A program made the position numbers and the translations under genes. Under the pieces are notes generated by a model, which worked only from the letters and a program-made list of their open reading frames with translations, had not been told where the DNA came from and searched no databases. DNA of 24,792 nucleotides from an uncultured Acholeplasmatales bacterium (lineage in GTDB: Bacteria > Bacillota_I > Bacilli_A > ML615J-28 > CAG-698): assembly GCA_937877075.1 (NCBI GenBank), contig CALEGD010000088.1:1-24792 (forward strand), in the 5' to 3' direction. Shown here one piece after another: positions 1-6,685 of this stretch. Numbering within the stretch: position 1 is the first letter of the stretch; each line of letters opens with the position of its first letter.

Positions 1-699
1 ACCGACATTATCACCAACATTATCGGCGATAACGGCAGGGTTACGCGGATCGTCTTCAGGAATTCCTAGTTCAACCTTACCGACTAAGTCAGCGCTGATA
101 TCGGCAGTCTTAGTAAAGATACCGCCTCCTGCCTTGGCAAATAAAGCTAAACTGGAAGCTCCGAAGCTAAAGCCCAAGAGAGCAGAATAATCGCCTGTAA
201 CTTTTTGTACTAAGAGGAATACTAAAGCCATACCAAGCAAACTCGAACCGACAACAGCCATACCCATAACGGCACCACCCCTGAATCCGCTCAGGAAGCT
301 TTTATTAATGCCTTTTTGAGCTGCTTCAGCAGTCTTTTGATTAGCTACAGTCGCAACTGCGATACCAACTTTACCGGCAGCGGCACTGAACACAGTACCA
401 AAAAGAAAAGCACCGGTCATAACGATGTGATCGATTAAGTCCTGACCTGCAGTCCAAATTGGTTTTGGTAAGAATACAAAAATCAAAACTGCAGCTACTC
501 CAACAAATTTTAAGAGCGCAAGATATTCTTTCTTTAAGAAAGTATTTGCACCATTCTTAATCAAAGTCCCAATATAAGCAATCTTTTTATTTTCGGCAGG
601 TTGTTTTTTAACCCATTGGTAAAGCCAAAAGGCAAACACAAAAGCAAGAACGCCCACAATGATTGTAGCAATTACAATGTAAAACAATCTTTGGTCCAT
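1..699 (-). CDS. hppA: Membrane-bound (ion-translocating) pyrophosphatase, N-terminal part
   Basis: Integral membrane enzyme that couples hydrolysis of pyrophosphate to pumping of H+ or Na+. Reading the minus strand from the ATG at 699-697 gives 233 codons open to the window edge, so the C-terminal two thirds are missing. Seen directly: an N-terminal membrane helix (IVIATIIVGVLAFVFAFWL), several more hydrophobic segments, the family block FRGGAVMGM, and the pyrophosphate-site motif GGGIFTKTADISADLVGKVE followed by GIPEDDPRNPAVIADNVGDNVG, which is nearly invariant in the family. The RBS AGAAGGAG lies just upstream of the ATG. The residue that separates K+-dependent from K+-independent enzymes lies beyond the window, so the subclass and the pumped ion cannot be called. 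Confidence 0.95.
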   Translation of the reverse strand, partial: MDQRLFYIVIATIIVGVLAFVFAFWLYQWVKKQPAENKKIAYIGTLIKNGANTFLKKEYLALLKFVGVAAVLIFVFLPKPIWTAGQDLIDHIVMTGAFLFGTVFSAAAGKVGIAVATVANQKTAEAAQKGINKSFLSGFRGGAVMGMAVVGSSLLGMALVFLLVQKVTGDYSALLGFSFGASSLALFAKAGGGIFTKTADISADLVGKVELGIPEDDPRNPAVIADNVGDNVG

Positions 700-736
700 C
701 TAATTCAACTCCTTCTAAAAATATGAAACCTTTTTC

Positions 737-765
737 ATTCTAGCATATTTTGTCTTATTAATCAA
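737..765 (-). promoter_or_regulatory. Promoter of the pyrophosphatase gene
   Basis: Minus-strand TTGATT (760-765), a 17-nt spacer and TAGAAT (737-742) preceded by TGC, giving an extended -10. It lies about 40 nt upstream of the start codon in an otherwise featureless AT-rich gap (700-869). Confidence 0.55.
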
Positions 766-869
766 TCACTTTCTGACAAATGAAGTTAAATTAGTGAATT
801 TTAATAATTGATAATTGTTAAGTTAATTATAAATATGTTTTATTGTTTTGAATATACATATTATGAGGA

Positions 870-1730
870 TTATTTTTTCTCTGCCAAGAAGAGACAAATA
901 CCACCTTCTAGATTCCTTTGGAGGATAATTCCGTACTCAAGATGCTTGTCTACATTTTGTCTAGAAGTATTATTTAGACTATTGGCAATTTTTGTAGAAA
1001 AGCCGCGTTTCCAATAACAATCTATTACTTCTGATTTTTCTTTTCCATAGAGATCTTCATAATCATAAATCTCACAATCATCAAGTTTCGGAAGCCGGAA
1101 TTTTTTCGCATCGGGGTAAGTTCCTTTGATTGAGGGATCTGTTTCTATCAGCCAATTATAGAATTTTTCTTTATATTCCAAGGTCTTTAAGAGATTCTTC
1201 TCTTCTTGATATTCAAAAAAATCCATTGAAGATCTTTTGAAAATCGGGAAATATAGTTCTGCCATCAATTTAATCAGATTATTGCTGATGGTATTCTTCT
1301 TTTCCAGATAATCGAGTGATTCCAAAAGAGAATTTAGGTATTTGTCGCTTTTATTAAAGGAAATATAGGTTATGTTACGGTTTTTGTTTTCGGAAAGACT
1401 TAAGGCTCGATGAGCATTAAAATGAGCCGGTCCTTCAACATCCGCGGAATTAATTTCCTCAGGATAGAATTTTCCTTCACCGAGGCCGACTCGGATTTGA
1501 ACCGGATAGATTAACATCTTGAGGATTCGATAGTAAAGGAAAGCCGCAACCGAATTATCAAAAACTCCTTGAAAATCCTCTTTTCGTAAAATTGTTTTTA
1601 CTTTGAGAGATTTAGGAAATACATGATTTAAATATTTAAAAGCAGATTCTAAAAATTTCTTTAATTCTGTCAACTGCTCTTTTTTAAGATCTTCACAGAT
1701 AATTTCTCCCAACATTACAGTATAATTCAT
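870..1730 (-). CDS. SatD-like protein with C-terminal helix-turn-helix
   Basis: 286 aa, cytoplasmic, no signal peptide or membrane segment. It resembles the SatD family, named for a gene of the streptococcal acid-tolerance locus and of unknown biochemical function. Supporting blocks are MLGEII at the N-terminus, EDFQGVFDN (residues 51-59), YPVQIRVGLGEG (75-86) and the family-like VEGPAHFNAHRAL (98-110). Residues about 243-268 (FSTKIANSLNNTSRQNVDKHL) look like a helix-turn-helix, as in the C-termini of many SatD proteins. It is longer than the roughly 215 aa usual for the family, with the extra length in the middle. The usual SatC membrane partner is not adjacent. The gene stands alone, divergent from the SPFH operon. 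The start at 1730 is the only good in-frame ATG, with GAGGTG upstream. A role as a regulator is inference. Confidence 0.7.
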   Translation of the reverse strand: MNYTVMLGEIICEDLKKEQLTELKKFLESAFKYLNHVFPKSLKVKTILRKEDFQGVFDNSVAAFLYYRILKMLIYPVQIRVGLGEGKFYPEEINSADVEGPAHFNAHRALSLSENKNRNITYISFNKSDKYLNSLLESLDYLEKKNTISNNLIKLMAELYFPIFKRSSMDFFEYQEEKNLLKTLEYKEKFYNWLIETDPSIKGTYPDAKKFRLPKLDDCEIYDYEDLYGKEKSEVIDCYWKRGFSTKIANSLNNTSRQNVDKHLEYGIILQRNLEGGICLFLAEKK

Positions 1731-1811
1731 TTTTGCACCTCTGATTTATTTTCTCTCAATGAGATGAAAATATACTGATATCAAAGTCAGGAAAATTATT
1801 CATTTTTTCAA

Positions 1812-1840
1812 TTTACTTTTTAAAAGATAAATGATAAAAT
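1812..1840 (+). promoter_or_regulatory. Promoter of the SPFH/zinc-ribbon operon
   Basis: TTTACT (1812-1817), a 17-nt spacer and TAAAAT (1835-1840) with an upstream TGA (extended -10). It lies about 33 nt before the start codon at 1874, which has its own RBS, GAAAGGAAGG. Confidence 0.5.
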
Positions 1841-1873
1841 GATATTATAAATAAAGAAAGGAAGGAAAAGTTT

Positions 1874-2938
1874 ATGGCACTTTTTGATGTTATAAAGTTT
1901 GAGGGATTCAGTGACCGAAAATGGGTCTTATACAAACATCCCTGTACCGATGTCAATACCAAATCCAAACTGATTGTCGGTCCGGGGCAAGTTGCCGTTG
2001 CTGTACATGCCGGAAAGGTTGAAAATATCTTTGAAAGCGGCACCTTTACCATCAGCACGGAAAACTTCCCCTTTATCGAGGGATTAGTAAAGAAAGTTTA
2101 CGGAGGTAAGGTTCCGTTCCCAATGGAGTTTTACTTTATTAATAAAACTATTAAACTAGATATGCTCTGGGGAACGAAAGATCCGATTCAAGTTATTGAT
2201 CCTGAATTTAATGTAAAAGTCAGGGCTAGAGCCCGTGGCCAATTCGGAGTCAGAATCGCTAACTATCAATTTCTGATTACGACTTTACTCGGAGCGGTCC
2301 ATAGCAAGAATCTTTTGGAATTCGATGTTCTCGGAGATTTTTTCAGAGGACTTATCAATACAAAAGTTAAAACTGTACTTGCGGAATACATTATCAATAA
2401 AGATGTTGGACTAATGGACATTTCCGTCTATTTAGAAGAGATTGCCAATGTCTGTAAGGAAAGATTGATGCCGGAATTTGATAGATTTGGTATCGAATTA
2501 GTCAATTTCTACTTTGAAACTATCAATGTACCGGATGAGGATCTCGAACGTATCAATGAAATTCTCAATAAAAAAGCAGAATTTGAAATCATGGGCGATT
2601 ATCGTTATCGGACCGCCAGAGGATTTGATGTTTTGGAAACAGCTGCCGGAAATGAAGGTGCGGGCGGAGCTATCGCCGGTGCCGGAATCGGTCTTGGCCT
2701 CGGAGTCGGAGCCGGTCAAGCAGTCGGGAATATGATGGCTAATCAAAATACACTTGTTCCTCCGACTACAAAGGTCTGTCCTAAATGCGGTAACGCCGTC
2801 GGAAATCAAAAATTCTGTCCGGAGTGCGGAGAGAGATTAAAACAACATTGTCCGAAATGTAATAAAGAAGTTTCCCCGGGTGCAAAGTTCTGTCCGGAAT
2901 GTGGAACAAAGATCGAGCGAGGTGAAAATAATGAATAA
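1874..2938 (+). CDS. SPFH-domain protein with two C-terminal zinc ribbons (YdjI-like, 'virion core protein' family)
   Basis: 354 aa. Residues about 30-250 match the SPFH/band-7 group annotated as virion core protein-like (YdjI of Bacillus), with the block FGVRIANYQFLITTLLG (124-140) and a helical stretch from 220 to 250. A glycine/alanine-rich linker (about 258-286) follows. Then come two zinc ribbons: C302, C305, C315, C318 and C326, C329, C340, C343, each CPxC...CPECG. There is no N-terminal membrane anchor, so any membrane contact would be peripheral or through the partner protein encoded next. In Bacillus the related gene sits in an operon with zinc-ribbon and TPM-domain genes linked to envelope stress. 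Here the TPM gene is absent and a multi-pass protein follows with an 8-nt overlap. The function of the group is not established. Scaffolding at the membrane is inference from SPFH proteins in general. Confidence 0.85.
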   Translation: MALFDVIKFEGFSDRKWVLYKHPCTDVNTKSKLIVGPGQVAVAVHAGKVENIFESGTFTISTENFPFIEGLVKKVYGGKVPFPMEFYFINKTIKLDMLWGTKDPIQVIDPEFNVKVRARARGQFGVRIANYQFLITTLLGAVHSKNLLEFDVLGDFFRGLINTKVKTVLAEYIINKDVGLMDISVYLEEIANVCKERLMPEFDRFGIELVNFYFETINVPDEDLERINEILNKKAEFEIMGDYRYRTARGFDVLETAAGNEGAGGAIAGAGIGLGLGVGAGQAVGNMMANQNTLVPPTTKVCPKCGNAVGNQKFCPECGERLKQHCPKCNKEVSPGAKFCPECGTKIERGENNE

Positions 2939-3428
2939 ATTTCGTTCACGCTTATATCTTCTGATTATAATCTTAGTAGTTCTTATCTTCTCATTGGTTA
3001 TGACTTGGCTTATGGAGAAAAACCTTCCTTTAGTAACCGATAATGCAAAATTTGTTTATTATACTTCCAAAGCGATTGCAACTCTTATCTTACTTGGAAT
3101 TGCCTTTTATGCAGTCTTTCTGAATAGAGATACCGCTAACCTAGTCATTCAATTTGGGGCAACCTTCGTCTATCAATTATTGCCTTTGTTGATGAGATTT
3201 ATGATGACCAGAGAAAAGCCATTAACTACCTGGTCAGTAATTCTTTTCTTTGTTATTACCATCATTTATCTTTCTATTATTTTCGCGGTTGACCTTCTCA
3301 GTCACAAAATTAAAAAGGTTGAAAAACATCTAACCGGTAAAATTATTCCGGTGATTAGCGAAGAAAGCTATTATGATGAAAACGGACGTTTTGTTTCCGC
3401 AACCCTCAAGGATAAAGAAAATAAATGA
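2931..3428 (+). CDS. Hypothetical multi-pass membrane protein
   Basis: 165 aa from the ATG at 2931, chosen because GAGGTG lies 7 nt upstream and the reading starts MNKFRSRLYLLIIILVV. An upstream in-frame start would sit inside the zinc-ribbon coding region and is unlikely. Four hydrophobic segments are visible: about residues 8-27, 43-64, 70-92 and 103-124. The C-terminal tail is charged and probably cytoplasmic. The gene overlaps the SPFH gene by 8 nt, and its TGA stop overlaps the ATG of the mini-ORF at 3425 (ATGA), so translation is probably coupled through the operon. I recognise no family. Position suggests it is the membrane partner of the SPFH protein, which is inference. Confidence 0.75.
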   Translation: MNKFRSRLYLLIIILVVLIFSLVMTWLMEKNLPLVTDNAKFVYYTSKAIATLILLGIAFYAVFLNRDTANLVIQFGATFVYQLLPLLMRFMMTREKPLTTWSVILFFVITIIYLSIIFAVDLLSHKIKKVEKHLTGKIIPVISEESYYDENGRFVSATLKDKENK

Positions 3429-3490
3429 AATCTTGCGAATGTCGGTCTTGTGGAAACGCAATAACAAAACCGAAAAAATATTATCTCTAA
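3425..3490 (+). CDS. 21-residue mini-ORF with zinc-ribbon-like start, probably a truncated duplicate
   Basis: The ATG at 3425 overlaps the preceding stop (ATGA) and the frame runs 21 codons to TAA at 3488-3490: MKSCECRSCGN plus AITKPKKYYL. Its first eleven residues are almost the same as the start of the gene at 3509 (MKKSCECQACGN). It therefore looks like a partial duplication of that zinc-ribbon start that lost the second cysteine pair. Whether the peptide is made, or is only a remnant that keeps ribosomes loading towards 3509, is unknown. AAGGATAAAG lies about 10 nt upstream as a possible RBS. Confidence 0.45.
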   Translation: MKSCECRSCGNAITKPKKYYL

Positions 3491-3508
3491 CTGTGAAAGG
3501 GTGAGAGG

Positions 3509-3766
3509 ATGAAAAAATCATGTGAATGCCAGGCGTGCGGTAATATAATTTATTTTACGGATGAAAAATGTCCATATTGTGGCTCAGCCAATAACCAAAA
3601 ATATTATCAACAACCTAAAACAGTCTTTACCTATCAAACCAGGGAACAGCAAGTAAAAGGCCGTGATCCCTTTAAGGAAATTAATTGGGTAATCTTTATC
3701 GTCTTGTTGATTGTTTTTTGGCCGGCCGCGATTGTTTATTTGATTGTTAAATCACAACGTAAATAA
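3509..3766 (+). CDS. Small zinc-ribbon membrane protein
   Basis: 85 aa. The N-terminus holds a rubredoxin-like zinc ribbon (cysteines at residues 5, 7, 10 and then CPYC at about 22-25). A polar linker follows, then one C-terminal membrane helix (about residues 60-80, VIFIVLLIVFWPAAIVYLIV) with a positive tail (KSQRK). This is a tail-anchored layout with the zinc ribbon most likely in the cytoplasm. It is the last gene of the SPFH operon, 18 nt after the mini-ORF, and a terminator begins at its stop codon. The RBS is AGGGTGAGAGG. Several small zinc ribbon-TM proteins of low-GC bacteria look like this and none has a known role. A link to the SPFH/zinc-ribbon protein is inferred from the operon. 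Confidence 0.75.
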   Translation: MKKSCECQACGNIIYFTDEKCPYCGSANNQKYYQQPKTVFTYQTREQQVKGRDPFKEINWVIFIVLLIVFWPAAIVYLIVKSQRK

Positions 3767-3790
3767 AGAGGTGTTTTCACCTCTTTTCGT
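3765..3790 (+). terminator. Rho-independent terminator of the SPFH operon
   Basis: A 9-bp stem AAAGAGGTG/CACCTCTTT with a TTTT loop (3765-3786), overlapping the stop codon and followed by a T-rich stretch. Confidence 0.7.
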
Positions 3791-3821
3791 TTGCTTTTTA
3801 CTTTAAAAACAGAAAAACACC

Positions 3822-3849
3822 TTGCATTTTTTAAATATTATGATATAAT
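3822..3849 (+). promoter_or_regulatory. Promoter of tRNA-Leu
   Basis: TTGCAT (3822-3827), a 16-nt spacer and TATAAT (3844-3849) with TGA before it (extended -10). It ends 15 nt before the tRNA. Confidence 0.75.
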
Positions 3850-3864
3850 ATATAATGTAAAAAT

Positions 3865-3951
3865 GCGGCTATGGCGGAATTGGTAGACGCGCTACTTTGA
3901 GGGGGTAGTATCAGTACTGATGTGCGAGTTCAAATCTCACTAGCCGCACCA
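3865..3951 (+). tRNA. tRNA-Leu (anticodon GAG), CCA encoded
   Basis: 87-nt class II cloverleaf. The acceptor stem GCGGCTA/TAGCCGC pairs perfectly. The D-arm is GCG...CGC. The anticodon stem is CTACT/GGTAG with a final T-G pair and the loop TTGAGGG, giving anticodon GAG. A long variable arm (TCAG/CTGA) follows, then the T-loop TTCAAAT, discriminator A and an encoded CCA (3949-3951). GAG reads CTC/CTT leucine codons. The T-stem GCGAG/CTCAC has one C-A mismatch at its second pair. The gene has its own promoter and terminator and stands alone between two operons. Confidence 0.95.
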
Positions 3952-3965
3952 TAATAAGAAACAAT

Positions 3966-3996
3966 GGTTTGATACAATCTTATCAAGCCTTTTTTT
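3966..3996 (+). terminator. Terminator after tRNA-Leu
   Basis: A 9-bp stem GGTTTGATA/TATCAAGCC (one U-G pair) with loop CAATCT, followed by seven T residues. Confidence 0.85.
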
Positions 3997-4075
3997 ATTT
4001 CAGAAAGAGTTAATTTTTACTATCTGTAGATTATATTTATGAGTCGACGTTAATTATTAGTGGTAAAAAATAACT

Positions 4076-4165
4076 AATGAAGTAACAGTAAAATTTTCAT
4101 TGACGATAAATGAAAATGAAGAAATATATACTTGGGGTTGGAACAGTGATAATCAGTGTTGCTAA
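4076..4165 (+). pseudogene. Possible remnant of an RCC1-repeat protein
   Basis: The plus frame starting at 4076 reads FSLTINENEEIYTWGWNSDNQ from 4094 to 4156 and then meets TAA at 4163. This matches the core of an RCC1 repeat (HSLAIT.NG.IYTWG.N..GQLG). There is no start codon or RBS in frame and stops lie on both sides. In another frame NNANPYVGA follows, as if the remnant were also frame-shifted. Only one repeat is visible, so chance resemblance cannot be excluded. Confidence 0.35.
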
Positions 4166-4382
4166 GGTATCGATAAATAATGCTAATCCTTATGTAGGTG
4201 CTATAATATTGGGTAAATACAAAAAATATATTATATTTCATTCTAAAATTGAAGTTAAACTTTTAAAACAAATGGTATCTTAGGATACTTTTTTTGTTTT
4301 TGTTAGAATTTAGAAGATTTTGTTGTCAGCAAAAAGTAATGATGATATAATGATTTTAGAGCCTTCTTATCGAGTAAAATAA

Positions 4383-4397
4383 CAAAAACGCTTACAA
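4383..4397 (-). promoter_or_regulatory. Candidate cre / LacI-type operator
   Basis: Minus strand TTGTAAGCGTTTTTG, which fits the catabolite-responsive element consensus WTGNAANCGNWNNCW at all but the last two positions. It lies about 40 nt upstream of the -35 box of the sugar importer operon, where CcpA or a LacI-family regulator could act. Confidence 0.4.
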
Positions 4398-4434
4398 AGG
4401 TTAATATTTTACTATAAATATCAATTTTAGCTTG

Positions 4435-4462
4435 TTGTTTTGTTGTATGTAAATGTTATACT
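4435..4462 (+). promoter_or_regulatory. Promoter of the sugar importer operon
   Basis: TTGTTT (4435-4440), a 16-nt spacer and TATACT (4457-4462) preceded by TGT (extended -10). The RBS AGGGAGG follows at 4481-4487. Confidence 0.55.
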
Positions 4463-4492
4463 TAAATTGGAAATATCCAAAGGGAGGTATTT

Positions 4493-5739
4493 ATGTATAG
4501 GAAAATCTTTTCTATTTTATTCGTTGTTCTCTTAGGCCTTTTCTTAATTTCTTGTGAAGAAAAGGATCAAGTTGAACTTAAAACTATTAGTATGTTTGGT
4601 GGAACCGATCCCCATACAGAAACCTATGAGGCTTTGATTGGGGAATTTGAAAAACAATACAATGTAAAAGTCAATGACAGCTCAGCTACTGCGGATGAGG
4701 ATTGGAAAAAATCTGTAATTAGCGCATTCCATATGGGTAATGATCCAGATGTCCTCTTCTATTTCACAGGCGCTACTGCCAAGCCTTTGGTTGACAACAA
4801 AAAGGTTGTCTCAATCGAGGATATCCGTAAAGAATATCCGGACTATGCCAAAAACATCTCAGGTAGCGTACTTGATCCTTATGCAGTTACGCTTAAAGGA
4901 TTTGTAGAAGGAGTTTTTGTTAACACAGAACTTTTCACCGGTGATTTGGCTGCTTATCTGGAAAAAGAAGTTTGGACTTGGGAGGATTATCATGCGATTG
5001 CCCAAAAGTTGATTGAAAAAGATGTAACTCCTTTTGCTTTAGGAGCTATCGACGTTCCTCATTATTGGATTGAACACCTTGTACTCGGAACCTTAGGACC
5101 TGGTGCCTTTAGTAATATTAAAGATTCAATTACCGACAATCAAGACAAATGGGTCAATGCGCTGGAAAAATTCAATGATTTTGCGGAACTGGGTTGGTTT
5201 GGACCAACAAAAGGTAATCAAAAACTCGAAATAGCCGACGCTGCTTTCAAAAACGGTGATTGTGCAATGGATCTTGGCTTGCCAGCAACTTTACAGAAAG
5301 CACAACCGTTAAAGCCAGCAAGTTAAAAATGATGCCTTTCCCGGCAATTCCGGTCAATAAAGGCGGTAAGAATGTAGTATATATGCAAAGCGGTTTTACT
5401 TCCGGCTTCTTCATTTCTAAAAAAGCATGGGATGATCCCGTTAAACGTGACCTCTGCGTTAAATTTGTTGAACTAATGACGAAAACAGAATCAGTTCAGA
5501 AATACTGTGAGTTGGGCGGAATTCCGGCCGATCCAAATATTCAGTTGGCTAACCAAACTAACTTACAATTATCGATGAATTCAATGCCTGAAAGAACTCT
5601 AGAAGCCACCTTACCATTATCTGATGCTGCAAAATCCGGAACATTCATTCATCTGGTCAGTGCCGCCCATGACTATCTAACGGCAAATGAAGCGGCGATC
5701 AAGCTTGCTTTAGAAACTTTTGCGGCTGCTCAAGAATAA
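4493..5739 (+). pseudogene. Sugar ABC transporter substrate-binding lipoprotein, with one frameshift
   Basis: Family 1 extracellular solute-binding protein. The first frame (from ATG 4493) gives a lipoprotein signal with lipobox LISC (Cys21) and the N-terminal lobe, then runs off into a stop at 5326. The second frame carries the rest, with GSWLASNFTEST, KMMPFPAIP and SGFFISKKAWDDP, ending at 5739. The two join at 5267-5271 (ATG GAT CTT): one lost base in what would be ATG GGA TCT restores NGDCAM-GSWLASN. The joined protein is 415 aa, normal for the family. As written, the product lacks its C-terminal lobe and could not bind sugar. The loss is in a G run, so an assembly error is as likely as a real mutation. 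It is the first gene of the importer operon, with two permeases downstream. The substrate is not readable from sequence. The downstream GH3 enzyme suggests a GlcNAc-containing oligosaccharide. Confidence 0.85.
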
Positions 5740-5750
5740 AGTTAAAGCAT

Positions 5751-5784
5751 AAGGTATTGCAGGTGCTGCAATACCTTTTCTTTT
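5751..5784 (+). terminator. Intra-operon attenuator/terminator
   Basis: A 12-bp perfect stem AAGGTATTGCAG/CTGCAATACCTT with a 3-nt loop, followed by TTTTCTTTT, between the binding-protein gene and the permeases. Such hairpins commonly set a higher level of binding protein than of permease, because only part of the transcripts read through. Confidence 0.75.
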
Positions 5785-5797
5785 AAACGGAGGAAGT

Positions 5798-6676
5798 ATG
5801 TACAAGAAAAAATGGGTTGCTTATCTATTTTTAACCCCCATGTTAATATTTTTGATTGTTTTTCTCTTTTATCCTTTTATTGTAAATATCTATAATAGTT
5901 TCTTTGATTATGAAAGCATACTTGATATTAATCCCGATTACATCGGTTTTGGAAACTATATCAACATGTTACGCGACCCAAAATTTATCCGCTCATTAAT
6001 TAATACTTTGATACTCGTGGGCTTAGTTTTGATTTTTCAGGTCGGAATTGCTCTTATTCTCGCGCTAATGGTAAATTCCATTCGGAAATTTGCCGGTTTC
6101 TATAAAATAACTTTCTTTATGCCGATTGTCGTCTCTGCTACTGCTCTCGGTCTGATGTTCGGTCTTTTTTATAATTACCAATATGGAATGTTTAACCAAA
6201 TTCTGGAAATATTTGGAAAAGAAAAAGTTCACTGGACAGATCCGGAGAATCTAACCAGGCTTTATACCTTGATTGTCAGTCCTGTTATTTGGCAGTATAT
6301 CGGGTTTTATTTCGTAATCTTTTTAACCGGGCTGGCGGGAATTCCGGATGAATTGCTTGAAGCTGCGGAAATTGATGGCGGAAACGGAATTCAGAAGGTT
6401 TTTTATATTCAATTACCGATGTTACAGAATGTCACCAGAACCGTGATAGTTCTTGCTATCACTGGTACCCTAAAAGTTTTCGACTTACCTCATATTATTA
6501 ACCCTATGGGTTATCCGAGCGGAAAAATGCATTTTCTCGGCACTTATATGTATGATAAGTCCACTCAAAGTAATGCCATTGGTTATACGGCAGCATTTGC
6601 GGTTTTTATCGTCATTGCTGGAATTTTATTAAGTTTTATCGCCAATGCGATATTCAAACAAAACAAGGATCTATAA
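5798..6676 (+). CDS. Sugar ABC transporter permease (MalF/UgpA type)
   Basis: 292 aa integral membrane subunit. Six hydrophobic segments are visible, beginning at residues about 7-30 and 67-92. The cytoplasmic EAA loop LLEAAEIDGGNGIQKVFYI plus QLP (about 186-207) contacts the ATPase. The long periplasmic-loop insertion of E. coli MalF is absent, as expected for the CUT1 type in low-GC bacteria. It is preceded by GGAGGAAG and followed 9 nt later by the second permease. No ATPase gene is present in the operon. CUT1 importers of Bacillota often share one ATPase (MsmX-like) encoded elsewhere, which is the likely case here. Confidence 0.93.
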   Translation: MYKKKWVAYLFLTPMLIFLIVFLFYPFIVNIYNSFFDYESILDINPDYIGFGNYINMLRDPKFIRSLINTLILVGLVLIFQVGIALILALMVNSIRKFAGFYKITFFMPIVVSATALGLMFGLFYNYQYGMFNQILEIFGKEKVHWTDPENLTRLYTLIVSPVIWQYIGFYFVIFLTGLAGIPDELLEAAEIDGGNGIQKVFYIQLPMLQNVTRTVIVLAITGTLKVFDLPHIINPMGYPSGKMHFLGTYMYDKSTQSNAIGYTAAFAVFIVIAGILLSFIANAIFKQNKDL

Positions 6677-6685
6677 GGAGGATGT

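Larger units (their letters stand above)
3998..4492. other. 495-nt gap: RCC1-like remnant, then the promoter region of the sugar operon
   Basis: No intact gene is visible. The left half carries the short RCC1-like coding remnant described separately, and the right part (4383-4462) holds the operator-like site and promoter of the importer operon. A weak hairpin GTATC/GATAC followed by T residues lies near 4275-4295. A 57-codon frame from 4110 has no RBS and is not called. Confidence 0.5.

Noticed and set aside
4110..4283. 57-codon ORF MKMKKYILGVGT... in the gap after tRNA-Leu
   Set aside because: No ribosome binding site, no family resemblance, and it overlaps the more convincing RCC1-like frame.
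5260..5275. Programmed -1 frameshifting in the binding-protein gene
   Set aside because: There is no slippery heptamer or downstream pseudoknot at the junction, so mutation or error is more likely.
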